Shown here: in pieces, positions 8,358 to 16,445 of the stretch | Position numbering within the stretch: position 1 is the first letter of the stretch | Layout: every line of letters starts with the position of its first letter | Source of the DNA: Paraburkholderia terricola | GTDB lineage: Bacteria; Pseudomonadota; Gammaproteobacteria; Burkholderiales; Burkholderiaceae | NCBI RefSeq assembly: GCF_900142195.1 | Contig: NZ_FRAB01000038.1 | Span: 1 to 64,000, forward strand | Direction of reading: 5' to 3' | DNA: 64,000 nt | The notes under the pieces: model-generated | What the model was told of the DNA's origin: nothing | Database searches by the model: none | The model's input: only the letters and a program-made list of their open reading frames with translations | Translations under genes and position numbers: made by a program

Positions 8358-9008
8358 CTACCTCACCGTCAGATTGTCGATGACCGCATGCACGCCTGGC
8401 GCCGACCATGCCGCGCCGCGCGCGGCCGAGCGCTCCGCCAGGGAGCCGACCGTGCCTTCCAGCGTGACCGTTCCCTCGTGCACCTTCACGCCGATGTGCT
8501 TCGCCTCGCGTTCGGCGTGGCGTTGCAGTGCGCGGCCGATCTGCTCGCCGATATCGTGCGCGGCCGCGTCGCCCCCAATCCGGATGAGGTTCGAAACCCC
8601 TGTCACGCCGCGCATGTGCGAAATCGTGCGCGTGGCGACGTGGCTTTGATACGCCCAATCGACTTCGCCGCCCAGCGTCACCCAGCCCTTCTCGACCTGC
8701 ACCTTCACGGCCTCTTCGCTCAACCCGACGGTCCAGTGCAGAATGGTGCGGACCGCGCTGGCGATTTCCTCGTCGGTGCGAACGTCCTTGTGCGGCAGCC
8801 GAATCGCCATCTCCACGACGACCGCCTTCACGCCGGCCACGCGCTGCGCGGCCTTCTCCGCCGCGAGCTTCTCCGCATAGCTGACCGGGTGGCCCGACAG
8901 CGTCACGACCCTGTCATGCACTTCGACACCGATGTCCGCGACGTTGACCGCCGCGTCCCAGGCCAGTTCGTCTTCGACCTGCCGTTTCAATTCCATGTCC
9001 GACTTCAT
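8358..9008 (-). CDS. Triple BON-domain protein
   Basis: 216 residues with three consecutive BON domains (about residues 12-70, 80-140 and 150-214). Each has the V-x-V-x-x-G-x-V-T-L-x-G core and ends in a V-x-G-V motif. BON domains bind phospholipid or ligands in OsmY-like envelope proteins, but no signal peptide is visible here, so a cytoplasmic role is likely. The start at 9008 is chosen for its GAGGAG site; the frame extends further upstream without one. A perfect FNR-type box with a -10 lies upstream. Confidence 0.87.
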   Translation of the reverse strand: MKSDMELKRQVEDELAWDAAVNVADIGVEVHDRVVTLSGHPVSYAEKLAAEKAAQRVAGVKAVVVEMAIRLPHKDVRTDEEIASAVRTILHWTVGLSEEAVKVQVEKGWVTLGGEVDWAYQSHVATRTISHMRGVTGVSNLIRIGGDAAAHDIGEQIGRALQRHAEREAKHIGVKVHEGTVTLEGTVGSLAERSAARGAAWSAPGVHAVIDNLTVR

Positions 9009-9102
9009 TGCGTGCTCCTCGTTTGCGTGCAGCCATGCGCCGTCGTGCGGCGAATCACGCGTTCGCGCTCTTTCATGTCGTGACGGGCATGCCGTATCAC
9101 TG

Positions 9103-9143
9103 ACTTTAGGCGCGGCGGCGAGACGCCGATTGACGTGCGTCAA
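9103..9143 (-). promoter_or_regulatory. FNR-type promoter of triple-BON gene
   Basis: The perfect palindrome TTGACGTGCGTCAA at 9130-9143 with TAAAGT (minus strand) at 9103-9108, centres 31 bp apart. The IS element inserted at 9225 lies just upstream and leaves the promoter intact. Confidence 0.7.
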
Positions 9144-9224
9144 GCACCCCGCATCGTGAAGACGCCGGCTGAGCGCGGCGGCGAATCACCCCATGCCGCC
9201 GGTGATGCAAGCAGCGCCGCCTAG

Positions 9225-10423
9225 GGAAACGCTGATCAATGAACCGATCGCCGTTGGTTTGGCGTATTCGGCTCGCGATTTTTAAAACCGGAAGGCCGTC
9301 GAGGCAGATTCTGAGTACCTGCGCGGCCGACTTCCTGCTTTTTTCACACTCCAGACGGGCTACTCCCATGGCATGGCCACAGCCGCTTGCGCGCCATCAC
9401 CAAGTTCGCCAGCGCAAACAGGCTGAACAGTTGCGCCGTGTTCTTGGTCAGCCCCCGGTAGCGCACTTTGCGATGCCGGAACAGGTTTTTGACCACATGG
9501 AACGGGTGCTCGACCCGCGCGCGAATCTGCGCCTTGGTCCGCTCGGCCGCGATCACCAGATCTTTCAGCGCGCCCTCAGACATCGCCTTGATCTTGCCGC
9601 GCTTGAGCGCCACATGCCACCGTACCGTCTTGTCTTTCATCTCATCGCGCTTGTCTACACCGGTATAGCCTGCATCGCCGAATGCTTCGAGTTCATGACC
9701 ATGCAGCAGGGCGTGCGCCTGCGATACATCCGACTCGTTGGCCGCCGTGGTGACCACGCTGTGCACCAGACCCGACTCGGCATCGACGCCGACATGGGCC
9801 TTCATGCCGAAGTGCCACTCGTTACCCTTCTTCGCCTGGTGCATCTCCGGGTCACGGTTCTTTTCGGCATTCTTCGTCGACGGCGGTGCCTCGAAGATCG
9901 TCGCATCCACCAGCGTACCTTCCTTCATCATCAGCCCGCGCTCGCACAGTTCGATGCCGATCTCGTCGAACAGCTTTCGCGTCAACTCGTGCTCGATCAG
10001 CAGGCGTCGGAACTTCAGCAGCGTGGTGGCGTCCGGTACGTTCTCGCGCGCCAGGTCAATGCCCGCGAACGCACGCATCGCGATGCTGTCGTACAGCGCG
10101 TCCTCAAGGCCTTCGTCCGACAGGCCGTACCACTGTTGAAGAAAGTAGATCCGCAGCATCCGCTCCAGCCCGACCGGCGGGCGGCCCCGTTCGCCTTTCG
10201 GGTAGTACGGCCCGATCGCCGAGAGCAAGCGCTGCCACGGCACCACTTTCTCCATCTCTGCAAGGAAGCGCTGCCGTTTCGTCACGCGCTTCTTGCCCAG
10301 GCTTTCCGCTTCTGCAAAACCGATCTGCCGCTTCATGATCGTGGGACCGTTCAGTGAGCTTCTATCTACAACGTCCCTGGCCTCGTCAGCGATGACCGCC
10401 GAGCCGAATTGATCAGCGTTTCC
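9225..10423 (-). mobile_element. IS5-family insertion sequence, complete
   Basis: A 1199-bp element with perfect 16-bp terminal inverted repeats GGAAACGCTGATCAAT, flanked by CTAG at 9221-9224 and 10424-10427. This matches the IS5-group preference for a 4-bp CTAR duplication. It contains one transposase gene on the minus strand. Both ends and the reading frame are intact, so it is probably active. The right-hand CTAG contains the phasin stop codon. Confidence 0.92.
9344..10336 (-). CDS. IS5-family DDE transposase
   Basis: A 330-residue transposase. The N-terminal DUF772-like region (residues ~50-125) has the typical RIYFLQQWYGLSDE motif. The catalytic triad is visible as VDATIF (Asp), FGDAGYTG (Asp) and the C-terminal ARVEHPFH (Glu), with HFGMKAHVG between them. 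Length and motifs match intact IS5 transposases. Transcription runs away from the phasin gene on the same strand, so read-through from the phasin promoter could reach it. Confidence 0.95.
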   Translation of the reverse strand: MKRQIGFAEAESLGKKRVTKRQRFLAEMEKVVPWQRLLSAIGPYYPKGERGRPPVGLERMLRIYFLQQWYGLSDEGLEDALYDSIAMRAFAGIDLARENVPDATTLLKFRRLLIEHELTRKLFDEIGIELCERGLMMKEGTLVDATIFEAPPSTKNAEKNRDPEMHQAKKGNEWHFGMKAHVGVDAESGLVHSVVTTAANESDVSQAHALLHGHELEAFGDAGYTGVDKRDEMKDKTVRWHVALKRGKIKAMSEGALKDLVIAAERTKAQIRARVEHPFHVVKNLFRHRKVRYRGLTKNTAQLFSLFALANLVMARKRLWPCHGSSPSGV

Positions 10424-10984
10424 CTAGCCGCCATGTCGCTGGCCTCGCCGCTCGCGACCGCCGGACGACGACGGCGGCTGGATCGAATTCGCCGAATTGG
10501 CCGAATTGGCCGGCGCGGCCTGACTGGCGCCGCCGCGGTCCGCGCGCCGGTAAGGCATGCCGGCCGCCGCGCCTTGCATGTACTGCAACCACTCCTGCCA
10601 CGGCTGCATGACCGGATTCATGGGGACGTGCGTCGGCCATTGCTCGCTCCACGCCGACTGCCACGTTGCCAACGCTTCGCGCAGTCCCTCGCCATAGCCG
10701 CTTTGCAGCCGCACCGCGGAACCCAGGCCTTGCTGCCAGAGACTGGCGGTGGTTGTCAGGTACTCGCGCGCCACGCTCTGGCAGGACGCCGCGAATTCAT
10801 TCCAGTCACGCGCTGTCGAGGCCGCATTGCGAATCGCCTGCGCCGCCGCCAGGTCGCGCCGGACGCGTTGCATGTGGAACTCGCCGGCCTGTTGCCGCGC
10901 TTCGTGGCCGAAGCTCAGCATTTGCAGCGCGAATGCAAGATTCGCGCGGTACAGATCGAACGGGATGACGGATGGGTCTGTCAT
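10424..10984 (-). CDS. Phasin-family protein
   Basis: 186 residues, mostly amphipathic helix with Ala, Gln and Leu (residues ~8-125), matching PHA granule-associated phasins that coat polyhydroxyalkanoate inclusions. The tail is Ser/Asn/Gly-rich and low in complexity, ending RRGQRHGG. The TAG stop lies inside the CTAG target duplication of the adjacent IS, so the protein is unchanged by the insertion. An FNR-type promoter lies upstream. PHA synthesis acts as an electron and carbon sink when oxygen falls. Confident at family level only. Confidence 0.85.
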   Translation of the reverse strand: MTDPSVIPFDLYRANLAFALQMLSFGHEARQQAGEFHMQRVRRDLAAAQAIRNAASTARDWNEFAASCQSVAREYLTTTASLWQQGLGSAVRLQSGYGEGLREALATWQSAWSEQWPTHVPMNPVMQPWQEWLQYMQGAAAGMPYRRADRGGASQAAPANSANSANSIQPPSSSGGRERRGQRHGG

Positions 10985-11067
10985 GATGAATCTCCTGACG
11001 TAATGAAGCGGTCCGCATGCGGGCAGCGAGACGCTGCGGCGAGTGCTTGCGCGGCAGCACTGCGTCC

Positions 11068-11108
11068 AATGTAGGCGCGGGCGTCTGAAGCCCGTTGACT
11101 TGCGTCAA
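11068..11108 (-). promoter_or_regulatory. FNR-type promoter of phasin gene
   Basis: The perfect box TTGACTTGCGTCAA at 11095-11108 and TACATT (minus strand) at 11068-11073, centres 31 bp apart. 84 bp separate the -10 from the start codon. Confidence 0.72.
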
Positions 11109-11208
11109 TCGCGCAAGGGCTTGCCCTCGACGTGAGCCGTCTGCGCGTGCCGTGAGACCTCCTCCTCTCCACACGTCGGCCGGCGCGTGGCGCAAGACGC
11201 GAGGCGCA

Positions 11209-12006
11209 TCAAGGCGGATCGGCAACGCGTGTTTCGCCGCCGCGCGTCTGCACGTCTTTTCTCAGCGCGGCAATTTCGCCGCGCAGCGCCTTGATGTCGC
11301 GATGCATTTCGCGCCGCAGGATGCGCTCTTCCCGTTCGACGAAAATCGCGGCAATGCTGGCGAAAACCAGCGACAACAGTCCGTAGCCGAGCAGCACCAC
11401 GAAGGCGGCGAAAACGCGCGAGGCGGGCGTGGTCGGCGCCATGTCGCCATAACCGACAGTCGCGCTGCTTTCGAACGCGAGCCAGATGCCCTCGCCGTAG
11501 GTATGCACGCCGGGTTCGAGCCAGTAAAACCCCGCTCCCGCGCAGGCGAGCAGTATCGCCGCCGCGATGAGCAGCAGCCACAGGCGGCCGGGCGAGAAGA
11601 ACCCTTGCAGCGACACCACGACGCGCACCGCCACGAGCCCCACGAACAGGATGCGCAGCACCCATTCGGCCGACGACCACGGCGCCATGCCCCACGCCAC
11701 ACCGCCCGCCGCGGCCAGCGCAATCAGCACGTCGTAGCCATTGCGCGTGAGAAAGCGCCGCGGTTTGCGGCTCAGGCAGGCCATGCGGACAAGGACCGCC
11801 GCGAATCCGGCGGACATGCAGGCATAGAGCGCACGTCCCGCGAGATGAAACCCGGCTGCGGCAGCCAGTTCGAAATAGAACGCCGGAATCGCGAGCAGGC
11901 TGAGCGCGAACAGCGCCCACTGCATCCAGCGCCATGCGTGCACGGCGCGCGCGTCGTCGTGAGGATCGACCCCGGCGAGACCCGCCACGCGCAAGCTTTC
12001 GTTCAT
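11209..12006 (-). CDS. Voltage-gated-type potassium channel protein
   Basis: A 265-residue inner-membrane channel. Several hydrophobic segments lie between residues ~25 and 225. The pore loop SSATVGYGD near residue 185 carries the K+ selectivity filter TVGYGD. The C-terminus (about residues 225-255, EREERILRREMHRDIKALRGEIAALRKD) is a charged coiled coil that probably drives tetramerisation. Length is close to small KvAP-like or ion_trans_2 channels. The start at 12006 has GAGACGG upstream. An FNR-type promoter precedes it. A role in membrane potential during anoxia is inferred. Confidence 0.9.
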   Translation of the reverse strand: MNESLRVAGLAGVDPHDDARAVHAWRWMQWALFALSLLAIPAFYFELAAAAGFHLAGRALYACMSAGFAAVLVRMACLSRKPRRFLTRNGYDVLIALAAAGGVAWGMAPWSSAEWVLRILFVGLVAVRVVVSLQGFFSPGRLWLLLIAAAILLACAGAGFYWLEPGVHTYGEGIWLAFESSATVGYGDMAPTTPASRVFAAFVVLLGYGLLSLVFASIAAIFVEREERILRREMHRDIKALRGEIAALRKDVQTRGGETRVADPP

Positions 12007-12455
12007 GACGACACCGTCTCTATACGCGCGCGAGATCGCGCGCCTTCTCAAGCGCGATTTCAGTGTCGCGATATGCTCCGATGCGGGCTTCGGTGCTGCA
12101 GCCGGCAACACGGATCGTCAGCAGCGCAAGCGCCGCGCGCCATCGGTTTTTCATCACAGTCCGCCCGTTTTCAGGTGCAACGTCACGGATGCCGTTGCAA
12201 CCACTCGTCTGTTTTCAAAAGTATGGGCAGGACGTGTCGAGACATTTGACGTAGATCATGATCTATCGTGAGAGGGGCCACCGTGTAGGGAAACGCTGAC
12301 ATCCGCGCAGGAACACCTACCGCAGTCTCAGCGAGACCTGATTTATCCGGCCTGTTCGATGACCAATACTGAATTCATCGGAGACCGCAATCGGCCCATC
12401 CGCGCAGCGGTAAAAACCGCCGCGCCATTCCTGTCGAGCGCTTCAGGAGACCATC
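12007..12455. other. 449-bp divergent intergenic region
   Basis: Between the K+ channel and the 80-residue gene. It contains the FNR-type box at 12246 and, at 12286-12299, TAGGGAAACGCTGA, which matches 14 bases of the IS5-type end found at 9221 and also resembles the arm of the palindrome at 22004. No convincing gene was seen. Confidence 0.6.
12220..12259 (-). promoter_or_regulatory. FNR-type promoter of K+ channel gene
   Basis: TTGACGTAGATCAT at 12246-12259 with CATACT (minus strand) at 12220-12225, centres 30 bp apart. The channel start is 214 bp further, a rather long leader. Confidence 0.55.
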
Positions 12456-12698
12456 ATGACGACCCACGCTTCTTTCGATGCCGGGAAGGCGCCGGCTGAC
12501 GGCCAGTTGCGCGATGCGCTCGACGCCGGCGACGATCTCAATCGCAGCTTCACGCTCGCTCGCGAGGCGGGCATGCTGGTCACGCTGGACGGTCGGATCG
12601 TCCGTGAGAAGTACCAAAGCGTCGCCGGCTCGCCCAACGCGTTCCGGCGCGTCGCGCAGGCGCTTCGCAACGCCTCCCTGCAAGCCTCGGCGCGCTGA
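12456..12698 (+). CDS. Small protein, unknown
   Basis: 80 residues starting MTTHASFDAGKAPADGQL, with CAGGAGACC upstream. The middle (LAREAGMLVTLDGRIVREKYQSVAGSPNAFRRVAQALR) looks like a strand-helix unit and has no export signal. It lies 47 bp upstream of the beta-CASP hydrolase on the same strand, so the two probably form an operon. I do not recognise a family. Confidence 0.65.
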   Translation: MTTHASFDAGKAPADGQLRDALDAGDDLNRSFTLAREAGMLVTLDGRIVREKYQSVAGSPNAFRRVAQALRNASLQASAR

Positions 12699-12745
12699 AG
12701 GAACTCCCGGCCAATGCGGCCACTCCCGACTGCGAGGTGCGCGAC

Positions 12746-14215
12746 ATGAAGCTGACCTTTCTCGGTGCGGCGGAAACCGTCACCGGTTCGAGATATCTCC
12801 TCGAAGGCGCGGGGCTGCGGATTCTGATCGACTGCGGTTTGTTTCAGGGCACGAAGAATCTGCGTCTGCACAACTGGCGCCCCCTGCCCGTCGATATCCA
12901 CACGCTGGATGCGGTGGTGTTGACCCACGCGCATCTGGATCACAGCGGCTACCTGCCGGGGCTCGTGCGAGCGGGCTATCGCGGACCAATTTACTGCACG
13001 CGCGGCACCCGCGACCTGTGCCAGATCATGCTGCGCGACAGCGCGCGCTTGCAGGAGGAAGAAGCGGCCTACGCGAACCGCCACGGCTTGTCGAAGCATC
13101 ATCCGGCGTTGCCGCTGTACACGCTGGACGACGCCGAACGCGCGCTGGAACTGCTCGAGCCGCGCGACTTCGACGTGCCCAAGCGCTTGAACGAGCACGC
13201 GTGTTTTCGCCTGCTGCCGGCCGGGCACATTCTCGGCGCGGGGAGCGTGGTGCTGTGCGTCGAAGGCAAGGTCATCGCGTTCTCGGGCGATCTCGGCCGG
13301 CCGGACGACCCGATCATGCGCGCGCCGATGCCGCTCGCGCACGCCGACTACCTGGTGGTCGAATCCACCTACGGCGACCGTCTGCACGACACAGCCGATC
13401 CCGCCACCGAGCTGGCGGAAGTCTTCGCGAAGACCTTCCGGCGCGGCGGCGTCGTCGTGATTCCGTGTTTCGCGGTGGGGCGCGCGCAATCGGTGCTTCA
13501 TCACATCGCGCGACTCAAAACCACCGGCCGGATGGCGAACGTGCCGGTCTTTCTCGACAGCCCGATGGCGACGAGCGTCACGCAGCTTTATTTGCATCAT
13601 GTCGGCGAACACCGGCTGAGCTCGACCGAGGCCAACGCGATCAGCCACGCCGCGCAGAGGGTGCGCAGCGTCGACGAATCGAAGGCGATTCTGACGCGGC
13701 ACGGCCCGATGGTGATCATCGCGGGCAGCGGCATGGCGACCGGCGGCCGGGTCGTGCATCACCTGAAAGCCTTTGCGCCCGATCATCGCAACACGATCGC
13801 GCTGGTCGGCTACCAGGCGGCGGGCACGCGCGGCGCGGCGCTGGCGGCCGGCGCGCCGACGATCAGGATTCACGGCGACGACGTGCCGGTGCGCGCCTCG
13901 GTGGTGAGCCTGTCGTCGTTGTCGGCCCACGCGGACTACGCCGAGATGCTGTCCTGGCTGCATTCGATACCGGAGCCGCCGCGGCGCACCTTCGTCACCC
14001 ACGGCGAGCCGGCCGCCGCCGATGCGATGCGCCGTCACATCGAAGAGACGTATCACTGGCGCTGCGACGTGCCGGTCTACCTGGAAAGCGTCGACTTGCC
14101 GGCATCCGCGGAATACGCGGGCGTCGATCCGTGCGTCGCCGTCGCGAATGCGGCGACGGTGTGCGGCATGCCGGCGCCCGATGCCGCGAGCGGCGCTCCA
14201 TTGAATTCGAACTGA
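12746..14215 (+). CDS. Beta-CASP metallo-beta-lactamase-fold hydrolase
   Basis: 489 residues. The metallo-beta-lactamase part has the zinc motif THAHLDHSG near residue 56, the SGDLG Asp site near residue 180, and a final THGEP His near residue 417. The beta-CASP insert carries GSGMATGG and SLSSLSAHADY. This arrangement is that of CPSF/YsiL-type proteins, many of which cut RNA; without KH or C-terminal domains the substrate is unsure. ATG 12746 is used; a GTG three codons upstream is also possible. It lies in the low-oxygen block between the small unknown gene and the nitroreductase. RNA turnover during dormancy is a reasonable guess. Confidence 0.9.
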   Translation: MKLTFLGAAETVTGSRYLLEGAGLRILIDCGLFQGTKNLRLHNWRPLPVDIHTLDAVVLTHAHLDHSGYLPGLVRAGYRGPIYCTRGTRDLCQIMLRDSARLQEEEAAYANRHGLSKHHPALPLYTLDDAERALELLEPRDFDVPKRLNEHACFRLLPAGHILGAGSVVLCVEGKVIAFSGDLGRPDDPIMRAPMPLAHADYLVVESTYGDRLHDTADPATELAEVFAKTFRRGGVVVIPCFAVGRAQSVLHHIARLKTTGRMANVPVFLDSPMATSVTQLYLHHVGEHRLSSTEANAISHAAQRVRSVDESKAILTRHGPMVIIAGSGMATGGRVVHHLKAFAPDHRNTIALVGYQAAGTRGAALAAGAPTIRIHGDDVPVRASVVSLSSLSAHADYAEMLSWLHSIPEPPRRTFVTHGEPAAADAMRRHIEETYHWRCDVPVYLESVDLPASAEYAGVDPCVAVANAATVCGMPAPDAASGAPLNSN

Positions 14216-14225
14216 TCCAGATCAA
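14212..14225 (+). promoter_or_regulatory. FNR-type box upstream of nitroreductase
   Basis: CTGATCCAGATCAA is a one-mismatch FNR palindrome about 60 bp upstream of the leader ORF. Only a weak -10 candidate (GACACA near 14245) lies at the expected distance. The box starts right at the end of the beta-CASP gene. Confidence 0.5.
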
Positions 14226-14283
14226 TCCGCGCGCGGCGCAGCCTGACACAGTGGGTGTATGACAGCGTGCAGGAGACCACGAC

Positions 14284-14331
14284 ATGAACGCCCGGCGGCT
14301 GCCCCATACGTGTTCGATGAGACCGCGATGA
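14284..14331 (+). CDS. 15-codon leader peptide coupled to nitroreductase
   Basis: A short frame (MNARRLPHTCSMRPR) with a good AGGAGA ribosome site. Its TGA overlaps the nitroreductase ATG as ATGA. The nitroreductase ATG itself has no clear ribosome site, so translation is likely coupled through this mini-ORF. The peptide contains four Arg codons and no obvious attenuator hairpin was seen. Existence as a translated peptide is inferred. Confidence 0.45.
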   Translation: MNARRLPHTCSMRPR

Positions 14332-15014
14332 AACACTTCTTCAGACTCGGCACGGCAACGCGCGACCCGGCTCGCCCCCGCCCGGTGACGGGCCCATCGG
14401 CGCCGCGTATCGCCCTGCCCGCGCCGATGTCGAGCGGCGGCCTGCCCATCATGGAAGCCTTCTCGAAACGGCGCACGACGCGCCGCTTCGCCGCGACGGA
14501 ACTCGACGAAGCGACCCTCGGCCAGTTGCTCTGGGCCGCCAACGGCGTCAACCGCGGCGGTTCGGACGGCAACGGCGGACGCACGGCGCCGTCCGTGCTC
14601 GCCTTGCACGAGATCGACGTTTATGCGGCGCTCGCCTGCGGCTTATACCGCTACGACCCGTTGCAGCATTGCCTGGATCTGGTGAGAGCCGCCGATCTGC
14701 GCGGCTTGACGGGCTACCAGGACTTCGTCGGCGAAGCGCCGGTCGAACTGGTCTATGTGGCCGACCTCGCGCGCATGCACGACATCGCGCCGTCGCAGCG
14801 CGAGCCGTTCGCGTATGCGAGCGCGGGCGCGATCGTGGAGAACGTCTATCTTTTCTGCGCCGCCGCGGGGCTGGCGGTCGCCGCCCGAAGCTGGCTCAAC
14901 CGCAGCGCGTTGGGGGTCGAGATGCATCTGTCGCGCGACAGCGTGCCGGTTCTCGCACAAACCGTCGGGCACTTCGATCGGTCCGAGCCTGGGGATGCGG
15001 ACGATATCTCCTGA
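14328..15014 (+). CDS. Nitroreductase-family protein (SagB-like)
   Basis: 228 residues. After a ~45-residue proline-rich N-terminus comes SKRRTTRRFAATELDEATLGQLLWAANGVNR, the FMN-binding signature of nitroreductases. The centre has ALHEIDVYAALACGLYRYDP, typical of the SagB/McbC-like branch, and IVENVYLFCAAAGLAV provides the second half of the FMN site. Members reduce nitro groups, quinones or other electron acceptors with NAD(P)H. No thiazole-cyclase partners are nearby, so a redox-balancing role is more likely than peptide modification. It is preceded by an FNR-type box and a coupled leader. Confidence 0.85.
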   Translation: MKHFFRLGTATRDPARPRPVTGPSAPRIALPAPMSSGGLPIMEAFSKRRTTRRFAATELDEATLGQLLWAANGVNRGGSDGNGGRTAPSVLALHEIDVYAALACGLYRYDPLQHCLDLVRAADLRGLTGYQDFVGEAPVELVYVADLARMHDIAPSQREPFAYASAGAIVENVYLFCAAAGLAVAARSWLNRSALGVEMHLSRDSVPVLAQTVGHFDRSEPGDADDIS

Positions 15015-15339
15015 GGAGTGCGCGAGCCGAGCGCGCGTGCGCGTACTGGGCCGCGCTACGGTCGGTGTCTGCATGGCATGCCGTGAGACCGGGGCTGTTT
15101 ACTGAGCGGTATCGTGTCGTGGTGCAAGCGGGACGCACGGCCGCAAGTCGGTGCTTGAGTTGTCGCCCGGTGTTGTGAATCGCCTTGTCCAAATCGCGCG
15201 CTGACGCACGAGCGCGCCCCCCACCGGGCAGCGGCGCCGCCCCTGCATGATGCCAAGCAACGCATCCGTCGCGGCATCACCGGCCATTTCACTTGAAAGA
15301 AGCGTCAGCCCGCACCCGCGCAAACCGGACAAATGCTCA
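15015..15339. other. 325-bp convergent intergenic region
   Basis: Between the ends of the nitroreductase and a universal stress protein gene. Nothing convincing was seen: no box, no gene, and no strong hairpin with a T tract. Confidence 0.5.
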
Positions 15340-15813
15340 TCAAGCCGCCGCCTGCTGACCCGTATCCCCCGCCTCACGGATCAGCAGCACGGGGCACGTC
15401 GCGAAGCGGACGAACCGCTCGGCCACGCTGCCGATCACCATGCGCCGCAAGCCGCGGCGTCCGTGCGTGCCCATCACGACCAGATCCGCACCGCGCCGTT
15501 GCGCGCAGCGCAGCAACGCGCCGGCAATGTCCTCGCCGATGCCTTGTGTCTCCACGATCTCCATATCGCCCGTGACATTGAACTCGCGCATCTGCGCGAG
15601 CGCGTCATGCAGCAAACTCGTGCCGACCTGCCGCGCGGCGTCCGTCAGCAGATGCGGATCGCAGGCGCCCGCGTAGGTGAAAGCCGCCGACTGATCCAGC
15701 ACGTACACCGCCGTCAACTTGCCGCGCGAGAGCTTCGCGAGCTGAACCGCCTCGGCGAGCGCGCGCTTCGCGGCTGCGCTGCCGTCGATGGCCACCACGA
15801 TGTTCGAATACAT
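15340..15813 (-). CDS. Universal stress protein, single domain
   Basis: 157 residues beginning MYSNIVVAIDGSAAAKRAL. The ATP-binding signature G-x2-G-x9-G-S is present in MGTHGRRGLRRMVIGSVAE (residues ~114-132). USPs of this ATP-binding type mediate survival under starvation and anoxia. It lies 48 bp downstream of the HPF-like gene on the same strand, so the two are probably one transcript. Confidence 0.95.
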   Translation of the reverse strand: MYSNIVVAIDGSAAAKRALAEAVQLAKLSRGKLTAVYVLDQSAAFTYAGACDPHLLTDAARQVGTSLLHDALAQMREFNVTGDMEIVETQGIGEDIAGALLRCAQRRGADLVVMGTHGRRGLRRMVIGSVAERFVRFATCPVLLIREAGDTGQQAAA

Positions 15814-15861
15814 GACTGCCTCCGGGACTAGGAATAAAACGTTGCGACAGGCGCTGGACGA

Positions 15862-16206
15862 TCAGACGCGCGTAACGCCGCGTTCGAGCAGGCGTTCGGC
15901 CGCATCGAAAGCCGCGCGCACGGCGGCGTCGGGGTCGGCGCTCTGCCGATGTTCGAGCGGCACCAGTTCGCCGTTGCGCAGAACCAGATCGAGTCGCGCA
16001 TCGAACATGAGGTGATTCGGTGTGGCGTCGAACACCCCGCGTGAGGTGCCATCCGGCGCACGCTCGCGAATCGCCTCGATCGCGAGATGGCAACCAGAGA
16101 TGGATTTGCCGAAGCGCTCGAGCCGCACGAACTGAACGGCGGCTTCGGCCTCGATTTGCGCGGACCCCGCAAACCCGAAGTACACGATCTGCATATCGAT
16201 TCCCAT
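15862..16206 (-). CDS. HPF/RaiA-like ribosome hibernation protein
   Basis: 114 residues. The layout fits the sigma54-modulation/HPF family: a strand (MQIVYFGFAGSAQIEAEAAVQF), a helix, strands (GCHLAIEAI, FDARLDLVLRNGELVPL), and a C-terminal helix DPDAAVRAAFDAAERLLER matching the A-I-D-x-A-x-D-K-L-E pattern. Such proteins bind the 30S decoding site and inactivate ribosomes in stasis. The start at 16206 follows GGAGGCGG; a later ATG at 16194 is also possible. It heads an operon with a USP. The perfect FNR-type box at 16324 lies 118 bp upstream. The family assignment is by pattern, moderate. Confidence 0.75.
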   Translation of the reverse strand: MGIDMQIVYFGFAGSAQIEAEAAVQFVRLERFGKSISGCHLAIEAIRERAPDGTSRGVFDATPNHLMFDARLDLVLRNGELVPLEHRQSADPDAAVRAAFDAAERLLERGVTRV

Positions 16207-16323
16207 GCCGCCTCCGAGCGTGCCTTGATACTCATCGGCCGTCGCGGCGTCAGTCGCCGGAACGGAAGCCGCGAACGACAGCGAGCCGATGAATACATGA
16301 TCGGCGCTATTCGCGCCATGCGA

Positions 16324-16337
16324 TTGACATGCGTCAA
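16324..16337. promoter_or_regulatory. FNR-type box between HPF-like and oleate hydratase genes
   Basis: The perfect palindrome TTGACATGCGTCAA lies in the divergent gap, 118 bp from the HPF-like start and 109 bp from the hydratase start. No good -10 lies at the standard distance on either side, so its direction is undecided. Confidence 0.55.
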
Positions 16338-16445
16338 CGGCGCGGCAAGGTCGCGCTCCGGTTGATCCAACGCAACGCGCCTTTGCGCCGCGCGCGTATG
16401 GTCCGGGTAATACGTCCACGGCCATTACCCTTCGGGGAGCATCAC

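Noticed and set aside
11105..12249. Long antisense frames over the K+ channel gene
   Set aside because: The channel frame has the TVGYGD filter and membrane helices; the others have no domain.
12478..14262. A 594-codon plus-strand frame overlapping the beta-CASP gene
   Set aside because: Arg/Ala-rich frame without motifs; the beta-CASP frame has zinc ligands and codon-position bias.
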